A stretch of DNA of 64,000 bases from assembly GCF_902833905.1 (NCBI RefSeq), contig NZ_CADFGP010000037.1, positions 20,047-84,046 on the forward strand. The letters run 5' to 3'. The translations under genes and the position numbers were made by a program. Positions 56,420 to 64,000 of this stretch are shown one piece after another; positions within the stretch are counted from its first letter, which is position 1; each line of letters starts with the position of its first letter. This DNA is from Paraburkholderia tuberum STM678. GTDB lineage: Bacteria > Pseudomonadota > Gammaproteobacteria > Burkholderiales > Burkholderiaceae. Below the pieces are notes generated by a model, which saw only the letters and a program-made list of their open reading frames with translations, searched no databases and was not told where the DNA came from.

Positions 56420-58041
56420 GTTCGAGCTCCGCCATCGAGCGGAATATGAATCGAAACCATGGTGCCCGCGCCCGGCGAGCTGTCGATCGAAAGCGATCCG
56501 CCGATCAGCCGCGCGCGCTCGTTCATGCCGAGCAGGCCATATGAATAGTTGCGACTCACCACTTGCTGATCGAAGCCGCATCCGTCGTCACGCACCTGCA
56601 GCAAGAGCTGTGAAGCCGTCGAAACAAGCGTCACCTCGACACGTGTGGCGGCGGCATGACGCGCGACGTTTGTCAGCGAAGCCTGGGCAATGCGGAACAG
56701 GGCCGTCGCATGGGCGTCGGACAGCGCGGGTTCGCCGCCTTCGATGCGCAATTCACACGCAATCGCATTGCGGCGGTTGAACTCGTCGACAAGCCATTCG
56801 AGCGCAGACACGATGCCGAAGTTAAGCGCCGCGGGCCGCAGGTGGCTCGCGACATTGCGCACCATCGAGATCGTGCCTTCGACCAGTTGGCGCATATCGT
56901 CGGCTTTTTTTGTCGCTTCCGCGTCGTGCGCGATGCGCATTTTGAGCAGAGACACGTCCATCTTGAGCGCGGTCAGCAATTGCCCCAGCTCGTCGTGAAT
57001 TTCCATCGCAATGCGCTTTCTCTCCTCCTCGCGAATCGCCTCCATGTACGCGGACAGTTCGCGCTGCTGCTCGCGCGATTCGACGAGTTCCTGTTCCATC
57101 TGCTTGCGCCCCGTAATGTCATTCAGGCCCACATAGATCGCGGGAGAATCGTCGTAAGTCGCGGCGCGCGCCGTCGCCATCGCCCAGAACCGGGTACCGT
57201 CCTGGCGCCGGAACTGTATCTCCGTGTTGCGCAAGCCACCCTTGGTCCGCAGATGTTCGATCAGACGCTCGCGCTCGCCCCGCTCGGCGTAGAAATCCGC
57301 GATATTGGCGGACAAGCCTTCGTCCATGCCGAAGAGTTCGCGCAGCGGCGGGTTCGTGTACAGGATGTGCCCATCCGGCATCGAGGTGATGCATAGCGGC
57401 ACGGGACTCGTTTCGACAATCGCGCGAAAGCGAGCCTCGCTTGCCTGCAGGCGCGCGTCCGCGCGCCGCCGCTCGTCGATCTGCGCCCGCAAGTTGGCGT
57501 TGGCGCGCGCCAGCTCTTCGGTGCGCAATGCGACACGTCGCTCCAGATCGTCGCGCGCTTGCGATAGCGCGGCCTCCGTTTCCTTGCGCACGGCGACTTC
57601 CGCCAGCAGTTGCCGGTTCTGCGCGAGAACCTGCTTGTGCATCACCCGCAGCTCGACGTGCACGCCAACGCGCGCGACCATCTCATCGACGCGCAATGGC
57701 TTGGTCACATAATCGACACCGCCCACCAGAAAGCCTTCGACGCGGTCCTCGTTGTCCATCAGCGAGGTCATGAATATGACGGCGATATCGCGCGTGCGCT
57801 CATCGCGCTTGAGGCGCCGACAGGTCTCGAAGCCGTCGATGCCCGGCATCTTCACGTCGAGCAGGATCACATCGGGCTGCGAGAAGGCTGCGCGCTCCAA
57901 CGCTTCGATACCGTCGAGCGCCACCAGCACGCGAATGCCGCGCGCCTCGAGACTGTCGACAACCACGCCGAGATTCCCCGGCGTATCGTCGACGATCAGA
58001 ATCGTGCCCGTATACGCGACCGGAGCGGCGAGATGGCTCAT
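56416..58041 (-). CDS. receiver-PAS-HisKA_3 histidine kinase (soluble)
   Basis: A 541-residue cytoplasmic kinase with an N-terminal receiver (ILIVDDTPGNLGVVVDSLEA; Asp62 in VILLDVKMPGIDG), a coiled coil (about 130-200), a PAS domain (RFRAIVETSPVPLCITSMPD) and a NarX-like HisKA_3 transmitter with His349 in KRIAMEIHDELGQLLTALKM. The HATPase has QASLTNVARHAAATRVEV and VRDDGCGFD. There are no membrane helices. The receiver could accept phosphate or a conformational signal from the neighbouring hybrid kinase, linking the two systems. Confidence 0.92.
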   Translation of the reverse strand: MSHLAAPVAYTGTILIVDDTPGNLGVVVDSLEARGIRVLVALDGIEALERAAFSQPDVILLDVKMPGIDGFETCRRLKRDERTRDIAVIFMTSLMDNEDRVEGFLVGGVDYVTKPLRVDEMVARVGVHVELRVMHKQVLAQNRQLLAEVAVRKETEAALSQARDDLERRVALRTEELARANANLRAQIDERRRADARLQASEARFRAIVETSPVPLCITSMPDGHILYTNPPLRELFGMDEGLSANIADFYAERGERERLIEHLRTKGGLRNTEIQFRRQDGTRFWAMATARAATYDDSPAIYVGLNDITGRKQMEQELVESREQQRELSAYMEAIREEERKRIAMEIHDELGQLLTALKMDVSLLKMRIAHDAEATKKADDMRQLVEGTISMVRNVASHLRPAALNFGIVSALEWLVDEFNRRNAIACELRIEGGEPALSDAHATALFRIAQASLTNVARHAAATRVEVTLVSTASQLLLQVRDDGCGFDQQVVSRNYSYGLLGMNERARLIGGSLSIDSSPGAGTMVSIHIPLDGGART

Positions 58042-58296
58042 GATGCGGTGTTCCCTTCGAGATACCGCTCAGCGGGTTGCAGGATTCCGCTCCACCATGC
58101 GTCGAAAATGTCGAGCGCCATATATCCCCGCGAGTGCCGCCGTTGTACTTGTCCTATTCTGCACTCGATGCCGGCGCCTGGTCCATCACGCCCGCTCCGG
58201 GTTTCAAACGTCCGATGAAACGGCGCGCCCCGTGGCCTCACAGCCGCCGCATGCGTGCCTGTAAGCAGTTGCGCGCCTGGCCGGCGTTGCCGTTCG
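58042..58296. other. intergenic region upstream of the soluble kinase gene
   Basis: Should contain the promoter of the kinase-regulator operon. I see no gene and no clear operator. Confidence 0.4.
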
Positions 58297-58614
58297 CTAG
58301 TGCGGCACCTCGGCCGCCACCGCGATCAGTCGGACCGTGCGCGGCAAGGTCAGTTCGTCGATGAGGTCGGCCACCTCGCACAGCGCGCGAAAATCATACT
58401 CGTCGATCTGGTCCGCGTGATTGCGCCGCAACTCGCGCATGGTTTCGCCCAGGCGCCTGAGCGCGTTGGTCGTGCTGTCTATCAGCGGCCAGCAGTGCAT
58501 CAAATACGCAAGCGATGTCACGCTGCGCGTCTCGCACCAGGTGTCGAACAGTCGCAGACATATCACGTCGATTTGCTCGATGACGTTTTCCCGTTCCGAT
58601 AGATAGCCGATCAT
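58297..58614 (-). CDS. conserved hypothetical protein (Burkholderiaceae type)
   Basis: A 105-residue acidic, all-helical protein (EQIDVICLRLFDTWCETRSV, TSLAYLMHCWPLIDSTTNAL, DFRALCEVADLIDEL). It has no membrane segment or known catalytic motif. I believe similar proteins are common in Burkholderia-group genomes, but the function is unknown. Codon use is normal for the window. It is transcribed in the same direction as the kinase operon, 255 bp upstream. Confidence 0.72.
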   Translation of the reverse strand: MIGYLSERENVIEQIDVICLRLFDTWCETRSVTSLAYLMHCWPLIDSTTNALRRLGETMRELRRNHADQIDEYDFRALCEVADLIDELTLPRTVRLIAVAAEVPH

Positions 58615-58924
58615 GTTGCATCAATTCGACATTGCATTTCGATGGCTCATCATCTACGAGCAGAAAGTGTGTCGCATTCAGCGCAGGCTGGAAAATCAGG
58701 GTGTGACTTCCTGATTCGCGTGTCAGGAAATCCTTAGTGTCATTCATGGCGAAAGCCCCCGCAGATGGGCAAGGACCCTTAAATGCCGTTCTACATGCTG
58801 CTCCGGTTCAGGAAGTCCTGACGGCTGAAACCAGTGATTCCTGAAACGACATTCCGGCCGGCGCCGATTGGACGCACGCACCGATCGCCATAGGATCGAA
58901 TCATCGTGCATCGCGGGGAAAATC
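58615..58924. promoter_or_regulatory. divergent intergenic region
   Basis: Lies between two small divergent genes. It is AT-richer than its neighbours. It contains near-repeats of AGGAAATCC, GGAAGTCCTGA and TCAGGAA(G/T)TC (about 58705-58850), in which TCAGGAAGTC/GTCAGGAAATCC-like sequences recur in both orientations. No gene is evident. Confidence 0.4.
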
Positions 58925-59170
58925 ATGGCGGGCAACAGATCGCTGCGTTCTCAGGTCGAAAAACTCGTTGGCCCGACGGGGGGCCGAGGGGCGCGCGTGC
59001 GTCTGCTGAACCGCTCGCGCTCGGGCGAAACATGCCGGGTGTGCATTCAAATCGATCTGCCGACCGGGGCGTTTTCGCTCTTCTTCTTTCGCCATGCCGA
59101 CGGCGCATGGCACGTGTTTCCGCCGGGCCAGCGCCGTCCGGAAATGGGGATAGGCCGCATGGCGGCCTGA
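58925..59170 (+). CDS. small conserved hypothetical protein
   Basis: An 81-residue protein. ATG 58925 is chosen because the sequence from MAGNRSLRSQVEKLVGPTGG onward is protein-like, while the upstream part of the frame is not. It has a short beta-rich core (CRVCIQIDLPTGAFSLFFFR, ADGAWHVFPP) and a basic N-terminus. I do not know its function. It is the first of three small plus-strand genes. Confidence 0.65.
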   Translation: MAGNRSLRSQVEKLVGPTGGRGARVRLLNRSRSGETCRVCIQIDLPTGAFSLFFFRHADGAWHVFPPGQRRPEMGIGRMAA

Positions 59171-59196
59171 ACGTTCAGCCAGCCGGGGAAACGCAC

Positions 59197-59406
59197 ATGC
59201 ACGACGATGCTTCGAACACACTGCCGCAGGACGTGATAGAGCTGCGCGCTTGGCTCAACGACTGGTACGACCATGCATTCGCCGTAGGCTACGTCCATCC
59301 GCCCTTCACGCTCGATGAAGCGACAGCCGACCGGCTCGAAGGCTACTTCAAGGCGGGCCTGACGCCGGCCGAAGGCGCAATTTTGTTCTTTGGCGTCGTG
59401 CATTGA
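59197..59406 (+). CDS. small conserved hypothetical protein
   Basis: A 69-residue acidic protein (PQDVIELRAWLNDWYDHAFA, FTLDEATADRLEGYF, GLTPAEGAILFFGVVH), probably helical. GGGGA lies nine bases before ATG 59197. It follows the previous small gene by 26 bp and precedes the next by 39 bp, so the three may be cotranscribed. Function unknown. Confidence 0.65.
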   Translation: MHDDASNTLPQDVIELRAWLNDWYDHAFAVGYVHPPFTLDEATADRLEGYFKAGLTPAEGAILFFGVVH

Positions 59407-59445
59407 GAGGCGAGCGATGAAGGCGAAAGACGGTGAAGTCAATCA

Positions 59446-59721
59446 ATGAAACATCACATTGTCGGGCGTTATCGCGGATTCGTCATCGAAGCGCACATGG
59501 AGCCGCGGACGGCCCGTTTGTCCGTTGGAATCGCGCTGACATATCGCGTCACGTGGTCGTTGCGTAGAAGAACACGAAAACAGCACGTCACCGGTGACTT
59601 AGCCGATGCCGTTACCTACGAGTCGGAAAGTGTTGCTCTCACGTGCGTCGACCGCAAGGCTCGCGCTCTTATCGATGCCATGCTGGCGAATCAGGAAGCG
59701 TTAAAAACCGTGGGGATGTAA
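59446..59721 (+). CDS. small conserved hypothetical protein
   Basis: A 91-residue basic protein (YRGFVIEAHMEPRTARLSVG, IALTYRVTWSLRRRTRKQHV, DRKARALIDAMLANQEAL). It looks like a compact beta-beta-alpha fold of a type common in Burkholderia plasmid and island regions; function unknown. Third gene of the small-gene run. Confidence 0.65.
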   Translation: MKHHIVGRYRGFVIEAHMEPRTARLSVGIALTYRVTWSLRRRTRKQHVTGDLADAVTYESESVALTCVDRKARALIDAMLANQEALKTVGM

Positions 59722-59798
59722 CCCCGATGCCTGGAAGGCCCGCGCCTCGCGCAGCGTCACGCGGACTCGAACGATCAGGAAAAAAAACGGCTCGACTA

Positions 59799-59985
59799 GC
59801 CGCAGACATCCCTGCCGAGATACACAGCGACCGCGCCTGTCACGGCGAAGCCAGGCAACTCCTCCGGCGACGCCAGATGCGCGGCGACGATCTCGCGATT
59901 ATCGAGCCGCAGTTCGGGTCCCGGATACTGCCGCCCGGAAACCCCCATTCGGCGCGGTACGACGACTTCAGCAGCAACAGCGACT
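59799..59985 (-). pseudogene. probable Nudix hydrolase C-terminal remnant
   Basis: The minus strand reads VVVPRRMGVSGRQYPGPELR, then LDNREIVAAHLASPEELPGF and AVTGAVAVYLGRD before a stop. This resembles the end of Nudix hydrolases (PGPEIRLDxxEIVAARF...LP-x-TGPV-x-YL), but the Nudix box itself is absent. Assignment is by pattern only. Confidence 0.4.
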
Positions 59986-60001
59986 GACCGACGTAGATTG
60001 G

Positions 60002-60025
60002 GCTGATTCAACCGGTCGATGCAAC
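60002..60025. repeat. 24-bp direct repeat, copy A (IS-end-like)
   Basis: The 24 bp here (GATTCAACCGGTCG core, 60006-60019) recur at 62871-62894 with two mismatches and in the same orientation. On the minus strand both read into a CGACCGGTTGAATC stop region; here the last codons would be VASTG-stop, at copy B IATTG-stop. The two copies bracket the WD40 gene. Confidence 0.6.
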
Positions 60026-60173
60026 GCAATGAACGCCGGATGAGCGGACCTACGAGTAGGCGATGGACCTCATGGCCGCGGACTTCGATGTGAGAGCTAG
60101 TCAGGAAGATTGGAAAGCAATTGGTCGCGCTGGCCAAACGTATCGTTGCAGCTCGCTCCGACCGGTCGGCGAG

Positions 60174-62606
60174 TTACGATCCACATACGTTTTCGCCCCG
60201 GCGCCCGCGTACGAGAGAAAGGGCAGCTTCATCATCGGTTGTGAGCAGGTTTGCTCCCACGAGCCTTTCCCTACACACGGCTTTAGCCAGGCTCTGACCT
60301 CGCTTCTGCATGAGCCATCGGATAGGCCACACCCGCGCGGTCTGATCCGCGGACGCAGTTACCACCCGCTGGCCGTCCGGGCTGAAGGTGGCGGAGAAAA
60401 CCGGTCCCTGATGTCCGGTGAGCTTCGCGATCACCTCGCCGCTCGCCGCGTCCCACACCCGCGCGGTCCCGTCCGCGGACGCGGTCACCACGCGCTGGCC
60501 GTCCGGGCTGAAGGCGGCGGAGAAAACCGGTCCCTGATGTCCGGTGAGCTTCGCGATCACCTCGCCGCTCGCCGCGTCCCACACCCGCGCGGTCCCGTCC
60601 GCGGACGCGGTCACCACGCGCTGGCCGTCCGGGCTGAAGGCGGCAGAGAAAACCGGTCCCTCATGCCCACCGAGCTGGGCGATCTGTTTGCCGGTGGCCG
60701 CGTCCCACACCCGCGCGGTCCTATCCGCGGACGCGGTCACCGCGCGCCGACCGTCCGGGCTGAAGGCGGCGGAATAAACCAGATCCTGGTGCCCGCTGAG
60801 CTGCGCGATCTGTTTGCCCGTGCTCGCGTCCCACACCCGCGCGGTCCCGTCCCGGGACGCGGTCACCACCCGCTGGCCGTCCGGGCTGTAGGCGACGGAA
60901 TCAACCGGGCCCTGATGACCGCTGAGGAGCAAGATCTGTTTGCCGGTGGCCGCGTCCCACACCCGCGCGGTCCCATCCCACGACACGGTCACCAACCGCT
61001 GGCGGTCCGGGCTGAAGGCGGCGGAATCAACCGGGCCCTGATGACCGCTGAGGAGCAAGATCTGTTTGCCGGTCGCCGCGTCCCACACCCGCGCGGTCCC
61101 ATCCGCGGACGCGGTCACCGCGCGCCGACCGTCCGGGCTGAAGGCGGCGGAATAAACCAGATCCTGGTGCCCGCTGAGCTGCGCGATCTGTTTGCCGGTG
61201 GCCGCGTCCCACACCCGCGCGGTCCGATCACGGGACGCGGTCACCACCCGCTGGCCGTCCGGGCTGAAGGCGGCGGAAATAACTGACCCTTGATGCCCTC
61301 TGAGCAGCAAGATGCCCATCGCCGCGTCCCATGCGCGCGCGGTCCTATCACGGGACGCAGTCACCACCCGCTGACCGTCCGGGCTGAAGGCGGCGGAATT
61401 CACCGGCCCCTCGTGTCCGGTGAGCTGCACGATCACCTGGCCGGTCGCCACATCCCACACCCGCGCGGTCTTGTCATCGGACACGGTCACCACGCGCTGG
61501 CCGTCCGGGCTGAAGGCGGCGGCGCTCACCGGTCCGCGATGCCCAGTGAGCTGCACGATCGCCTGGCCGGTCGCCGCGTTCCACACCCGCGCGGTGTTGT
61601 CATCGGACGCTGTCGCCACGCGCTGGCCGTCCGGGCTGAAGGCGGCGGTGAAAACCGGTCCACGATGCCCTCTGAGCTGCGCGATGACCTGGCCGGTCGA
61701 CGCATCCCACACCCGTGCGGTCTTGTCATCGGACGCGGTCACCACGCGCCGGCCGTCCGGGCTGAAGACCGCGGAGCTTACCGGTTCCCGATGCCCGGTG
61801 AGCTGTGCGATCACGTGCCCGGTCGCCGCATTCCACACCCGCGCTGTCCTGTCCGCGGACGCGGTCACCACGCGCCGGCCGTCCGGGCTGAAGGCGGCGG
61901 AGAAAACCGGTTTCAGATGCCCGCTGAGCTGCGCAATCTGTTTGCCCGTAGCCGCGTCCCACACCCGCGCGGTCCTGTCCGCGGACGCAGTCACCACGCG
62001 CCGGCCGTGCGGGCTGAAGGCGGCGGAATAAACCAGATCCTGATGCCCGCTGAGCTGCGCAATCTGTTTGCCCGTAGCCGCGTCCCATACCCGCGCGGTC
62101 CTGTCCGCGGACGCAGTCACCACCCGCTGGCCGTCCGGGCTGAAGGCGGCAGAATAGACAAGATTCTGATGGCCACTGAGCTGCGCAATCTGTTTACCCG
62201 TGGCCAGGTCCCACACCCGCGCTGTCCCATCCCAGGACGCGGTCACCACCCGCTTACCGTCCGGGCTGAAGACGGCGGAATCAACCGCATTCTGATCGCC
62301 GCCGAGCAACGCAATCTGCACTGATGCTTGCGCGCCACGCATAAGCTCAAGCTCTGCTTTTGCCGATCCCGGCGAGAGCCAACCGTTGCCCATCGCCAGC
62401 ATCGCGAAGCGCATTGCGCGGTCATAATTTCCCGCGTCGTTCGCCGTTGTCGCGGCCGACGCCAACGCCAGGGAAGTCTGGCGTGCGACCGTCCGAGTCT
62501 GGTGAATGATCCACCCGGCAGTCACAACTAGAATGAATACGATTGCGCCAATCAGTACCTGGATGCGTCGCTGCGCGCCCTGTCCGTGCCCGCTCTTCGT
62601 TGACAT
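60174..62606 (-). pseudogene. 16-blade WD40 repeat protein, likely frameshifted 3' part of a STAND-type gene
   Basis: From ATG 62606 the frame gives 810 residues: one membrane helix (15-34), a helical linker (SAKAELELMRGAQASVQIAL) and sixteen WD40 units of 42 residues (39 in one) with AFSPDGQRVVTASADGTARVW consensus parts, then a unique tail. In homologues that I recall, the membrane helix follows an AERESQLQRIADEQARV-type coiled coil and a STAND ATPase. Here that coil lies upstream in another frame (RNEVARAERESQLQQIVEDQ, about 62660-62720), out of phase, and no ATPase is found. It may still be translated as a membrane-anchored beta-propeller, so the pseudogene label is provisional. Confidence 0.7.
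60310..62306 (-). repeat. tandem 126-bp WD40-coding repeats (16 units)
   Basis: The units are highly similar at DNA level; 60417-60542 and 60543-60668 differ at only about three of 126 positions. Such identity points to recent unequal crossing-over or gene conversion. One unit, near 61310, is 9 bp short. Confidence 0.85.
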
Positions 62607-62870
62607 GGGCTTGATCCTCAACGATTTGTTGCAACTGCGACTCGCGCTCCGCGCGTGCCACCTCGTTGCGCCCGCAGCAAGTCCATCGATAGGAAAGGTC
62701 GTCCGCGCCCAGCCGAAAGCAATTCGCACATGTCCAATTCGCAAAGAAATCGCTGGCCCGCACCGTCGCCCAGACGTCTGGGGGCTCCCGGTCGCATCGT
62801 CTCACGCCACACCACGCACTCGATTCCAGGAAACAGCACATCAGTGCGCACCAGTGTCCGCTGACAGGGG
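62607..62870 (-). pseudogene. out-of-frame 5' remnant of the WD40 gene
   Basis: A minus-strand frame (ending at 62422 within the WD40 gene) contains DDLSYRWTCCGRNEVARAER followed by ESQLQQIVEDQAHVNEERAR. This is the coiled-coil segment expected just before the membrane helix. It would join smoothly to GQGAQRRIQVLIG of the WD40 frame if one base were restored near 62575-62590. The part before it (WATVRASDFFANWTCANCF) is not recognised. Confidence 0.5.
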
Positions 62871-62955
62871 GGCGGATTCAACCGGTCGTTGCAATAGTTC
62901 GATGAAATCGTTCAGCCGGTGTTTCGTAATCCAGCGTCTTCCTTGGGCGCTCGTT
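62871..62955 (-). mobile_element. IS30-like transposase C-terminal remnant with 24-bp repeat copy B
   Basis: The minus strand reads NERPRKTLDYETPAERFHRT then IATTG and a stop at 62878-62880. RPRKTL-x-TPAE is the hallmark end of IS30-type transposases (R-PRKTLGY-TPAE). Only this tail is left. The downstream 24 bp (62871-62894) match 60002-60025 with two mismatches. Confidence 0.65.
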
Positions 62956-63277
62956 CCGCCTTGCAGGAGACGTCACTGATGAAATTGCTAAATGATCGCG
63001 TTAAACCATATGTTCGGTATCGCGCATGTTTCAGGTCCGGGTAAAGCACACTTCCGAGACAGCGAACGTCTATGATCACCGCAACCCAAAGAGGAGAAGC
63101 CTCGCGAAGCGAAACGCGTCGTAGTTGAGCAAGGCCAACGAATAATCGCCACATAGGCTCGGGTTGTTCGGAAAAGCGTGCACGACTCGCACCCCCAATC
63201 CCGTGCGGAGACAACTGATAGTTGTGGGCATGAACCCGGCAGCGCGGAAAGACTTCGTGCGCTTCCGGGTCATTCCG
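62956..63277. other. region without a recognised gene
   Basis: Short frames exist on both strands, but none resembles a known protein or shows coding-like codon use. It could hold regulatory sequence or older transposon debris. It lies downstream of the citrate-synthase-like gene. Confidence 0.4.
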
Positions 63278-64000
63278 CTACGCAACGAAACGACACTCCG
63301 ACGCTGGTGTACGTGTATCCATGTTCCTTCCGCGGTTCATATGGTCATCGATTTCAGCCGCGCAACCGAGCATGCGAGGATAAAGAAAGATGGTAAAGGC
63401 GGCCGTCTCCAAAGCGTTGCGCGAATACGTTCCGTCACGATACGGCTGCCAGAGCATCTTGAGCAGTAACGCGGCAATCACCGCATCGACGTTGACGCAG
63501 TAAACGTTTCGCGAAACCCCCGCGTCGAACAGGCTTTGGACCAACGTCCTGTAAAAGTCGTGGAAGATGTTGTATTCGTCGCGCTCGGCGAACAATTGCC
63601 GCACGAACATTTCACGCGGGTCGTGATTGACGGGTTTATCCTTAAACACCGGATGATTCACGCCAGGGATTTTCTGGATGTCCAGGCTGCCGCTCGTTTT
63701 CTTGCTCGATTTGTATTTGGCGTAACTTTCGACGTACGTCATCGCTAGTGCTTTCAAATCCAGCCCGTGCGCAGGATTGCCCGGGTCAGTCAGTCCGCTA
63801 TGCGCGAACTGGTCTAGCAGAAACGCAATTCCCTCAAATCCATTGCCGCCATGCGTGTAACCACTGTGCGTAAGGAAGCCGATTAACGCCTTGTTGAGTT
63901 GGACGCGCTCGGGGTCTTCGGGACCATCGGCAGAGACCGCACCTTTTGCACCCTGCGCGGAAATCGTTCCGGGTCCATTTGACAGCAGCAGACCGACCAG
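63278..64000 (-). CDS. citrate-synthase superfamily protein (ATP-citrate lyase C-terminal-like), 5' end outside window
   Basis: The minus-strand frame is open from the right edge to TGA at 63278, giving 240 C-terminal residues. Conserved parts are LSNGPGTISAQGAKGAVSAD, FLTHSGYTHGGNGFEGIAFL, RDGTYSRNALETAAFTIFLY and CAAEIDDHMNRGRNMDTRTP. The HSGYTHGGNG and RGRNMDTRTP motifs are those of the citrate synthase-like/citryl-CoA lyase group rather than classical GltA. Internal TTG/ATG codons near 63742-63757 are not the start, because the upstream sequence is clearly conserved. Confidence 0.85.
   Translation of the reverse strand: MVGLLLSNGPGTISAQGAKGAVSADGPEDPERVQLNKALIGFLTHSGYTHGGNGFEGIAFLLDQFAHSGLTDPGNPAHGLDLKALAMTYVESYAKYKSSKKTSGSLDIQKIPGVNHPVFKDKPVNHDPREMFVRQLFAERDEYNIFHDFYRTLVQSLFDAGVSRNVYCVNVDAVIAALLLKMLWQPYRDGTYSRNALETAAFTIFLYPRMLGCAAEIDDHMNRGRNMDTRTPASECRFVA

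Larger units (their letters stand above)
59722..60173. other. remnant-rich gap between small genes and WD40 gene
   Basis: No intact gene. It holds a probable Nudix-hydrolase tail (59799-59985, minus) and, at 60002-60025, a sequence shared with the transposase remnant on the far side of the WD40 gene. The rest is unassigned. Confidence 0.5.

Noticed and set aside
60310..62306. CRISPR-like array
   Set aside because: The regular period is 126 bp with no spacers, and each unit encodes a WD40 blade.
60063..62324. Two long plus-strand frames (407 and 344 codons) across the WD40 region
   Set aside because: They are antisense shadows of a repeated, GC-rich coding sequence; the repeat period keeps them open. 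Their Pro-His-Arg-rich repeats have no plausible domain.

Overview
The window looks like a chromosomal segment of a Paraburkholderia/Caballeronia-type betaproteobacterium. The basis is GC-rich codon use, very many LysR/AraC/ABC/FAD-oxidoreductase genes and several small proteins of Burkholderiaceae type; this is my recognition, not a database search. I see no rRNA, tRNA or CRISPR array.

Region 1 (1-7.8 kb): on the minus strand lies a polar amino-acid ABC operon (binding protein, two permeases, ATPase) followed by a HutH-like ammonia-lyase and a truncated hutC. The HutC-like repressor is cut off at a remnant of an IS6-family transposase, yet a perfect 16-bp palindrome of HutC type remains upstream of the operon. 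The HutH-like protein lacks the Ala-Ser-Gly triad that forms the MIO cofactor. A purine nucleoside permease-family gene lies beyond. Upstream of the operon (6.98-7.72 kb) is a gene graveyard: two LysR tails and an IS110-type transposase fragment.

Region 2 (7.8-13.4 kb): an accessory zone with decaying genes: intact LemA, an M48 peptidase cut off after its HExxH-containing domain, MscS, an internally deleted ABC-2 permease and a DUF1348 gene with a large in-frame deletion. Between them sits an AlpA-type regulator and a type VI secretion cargo cassette: Hcp, a DUF2778/Tlde1-type L,D-transpeptidase-like effector and two tandem paralogous membrane immunity candidates.

Region 3 (13.4-24.2 kb): an SDR/LysR divergent pair, a ferredoxin-MBL fusion, and a LysR gene divergent from a DUF1445 (D-glutamate cyclase family) - MFS - full-length 5-oxoprolinase-type hydantoinase run, then a single-domain AraC protein.

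Region 4 (24.2-51.4 kb): amine/amino-acid catabolism. It contains a peptide-type ABC transporter with a fused double ATPase, an aminotransferase with its Lrp regulator, an HcnABC/opine-oxidase-like three-subunit flavoprotein with its own amino-acid ABC transporter, a PuuB-like oxidase, a haloacid dehalogenase, an aldehyde dehydrogenase and an XRE-cupin (PuuR-like) regulator. A plus-strand run follows: GNAT, hydroxyacid dehydrogenase, tartrate/malate dehydrogenase, succinate-semialdehyde dehydrogenase, AstE-like deacylase, cupin, DAO flavoprotein. Palindromes built on TGAAC half-sites upstream of the aldehyde dehydrogenase and of the XRE gene suggest a small regulon.

Region 5 (51.4-58.1 kb): a signalling island. 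A periplasmic sugar-binding-type protein overlaps a hybrid histidine kinase by 4 bp and converges on a second kinase-NarL regulator pair.

Region 6 (58.1-64 kb): four small conserved hypothetical genes, then a 16-blade WD40 protein that looks like the frameshifted C-terminal part of a larger STAND-type protein. It is flanked by two directly oriented remnants that end in the same 24-bp sequence. The window ends inside a citrate-synthase-superfamily gene.
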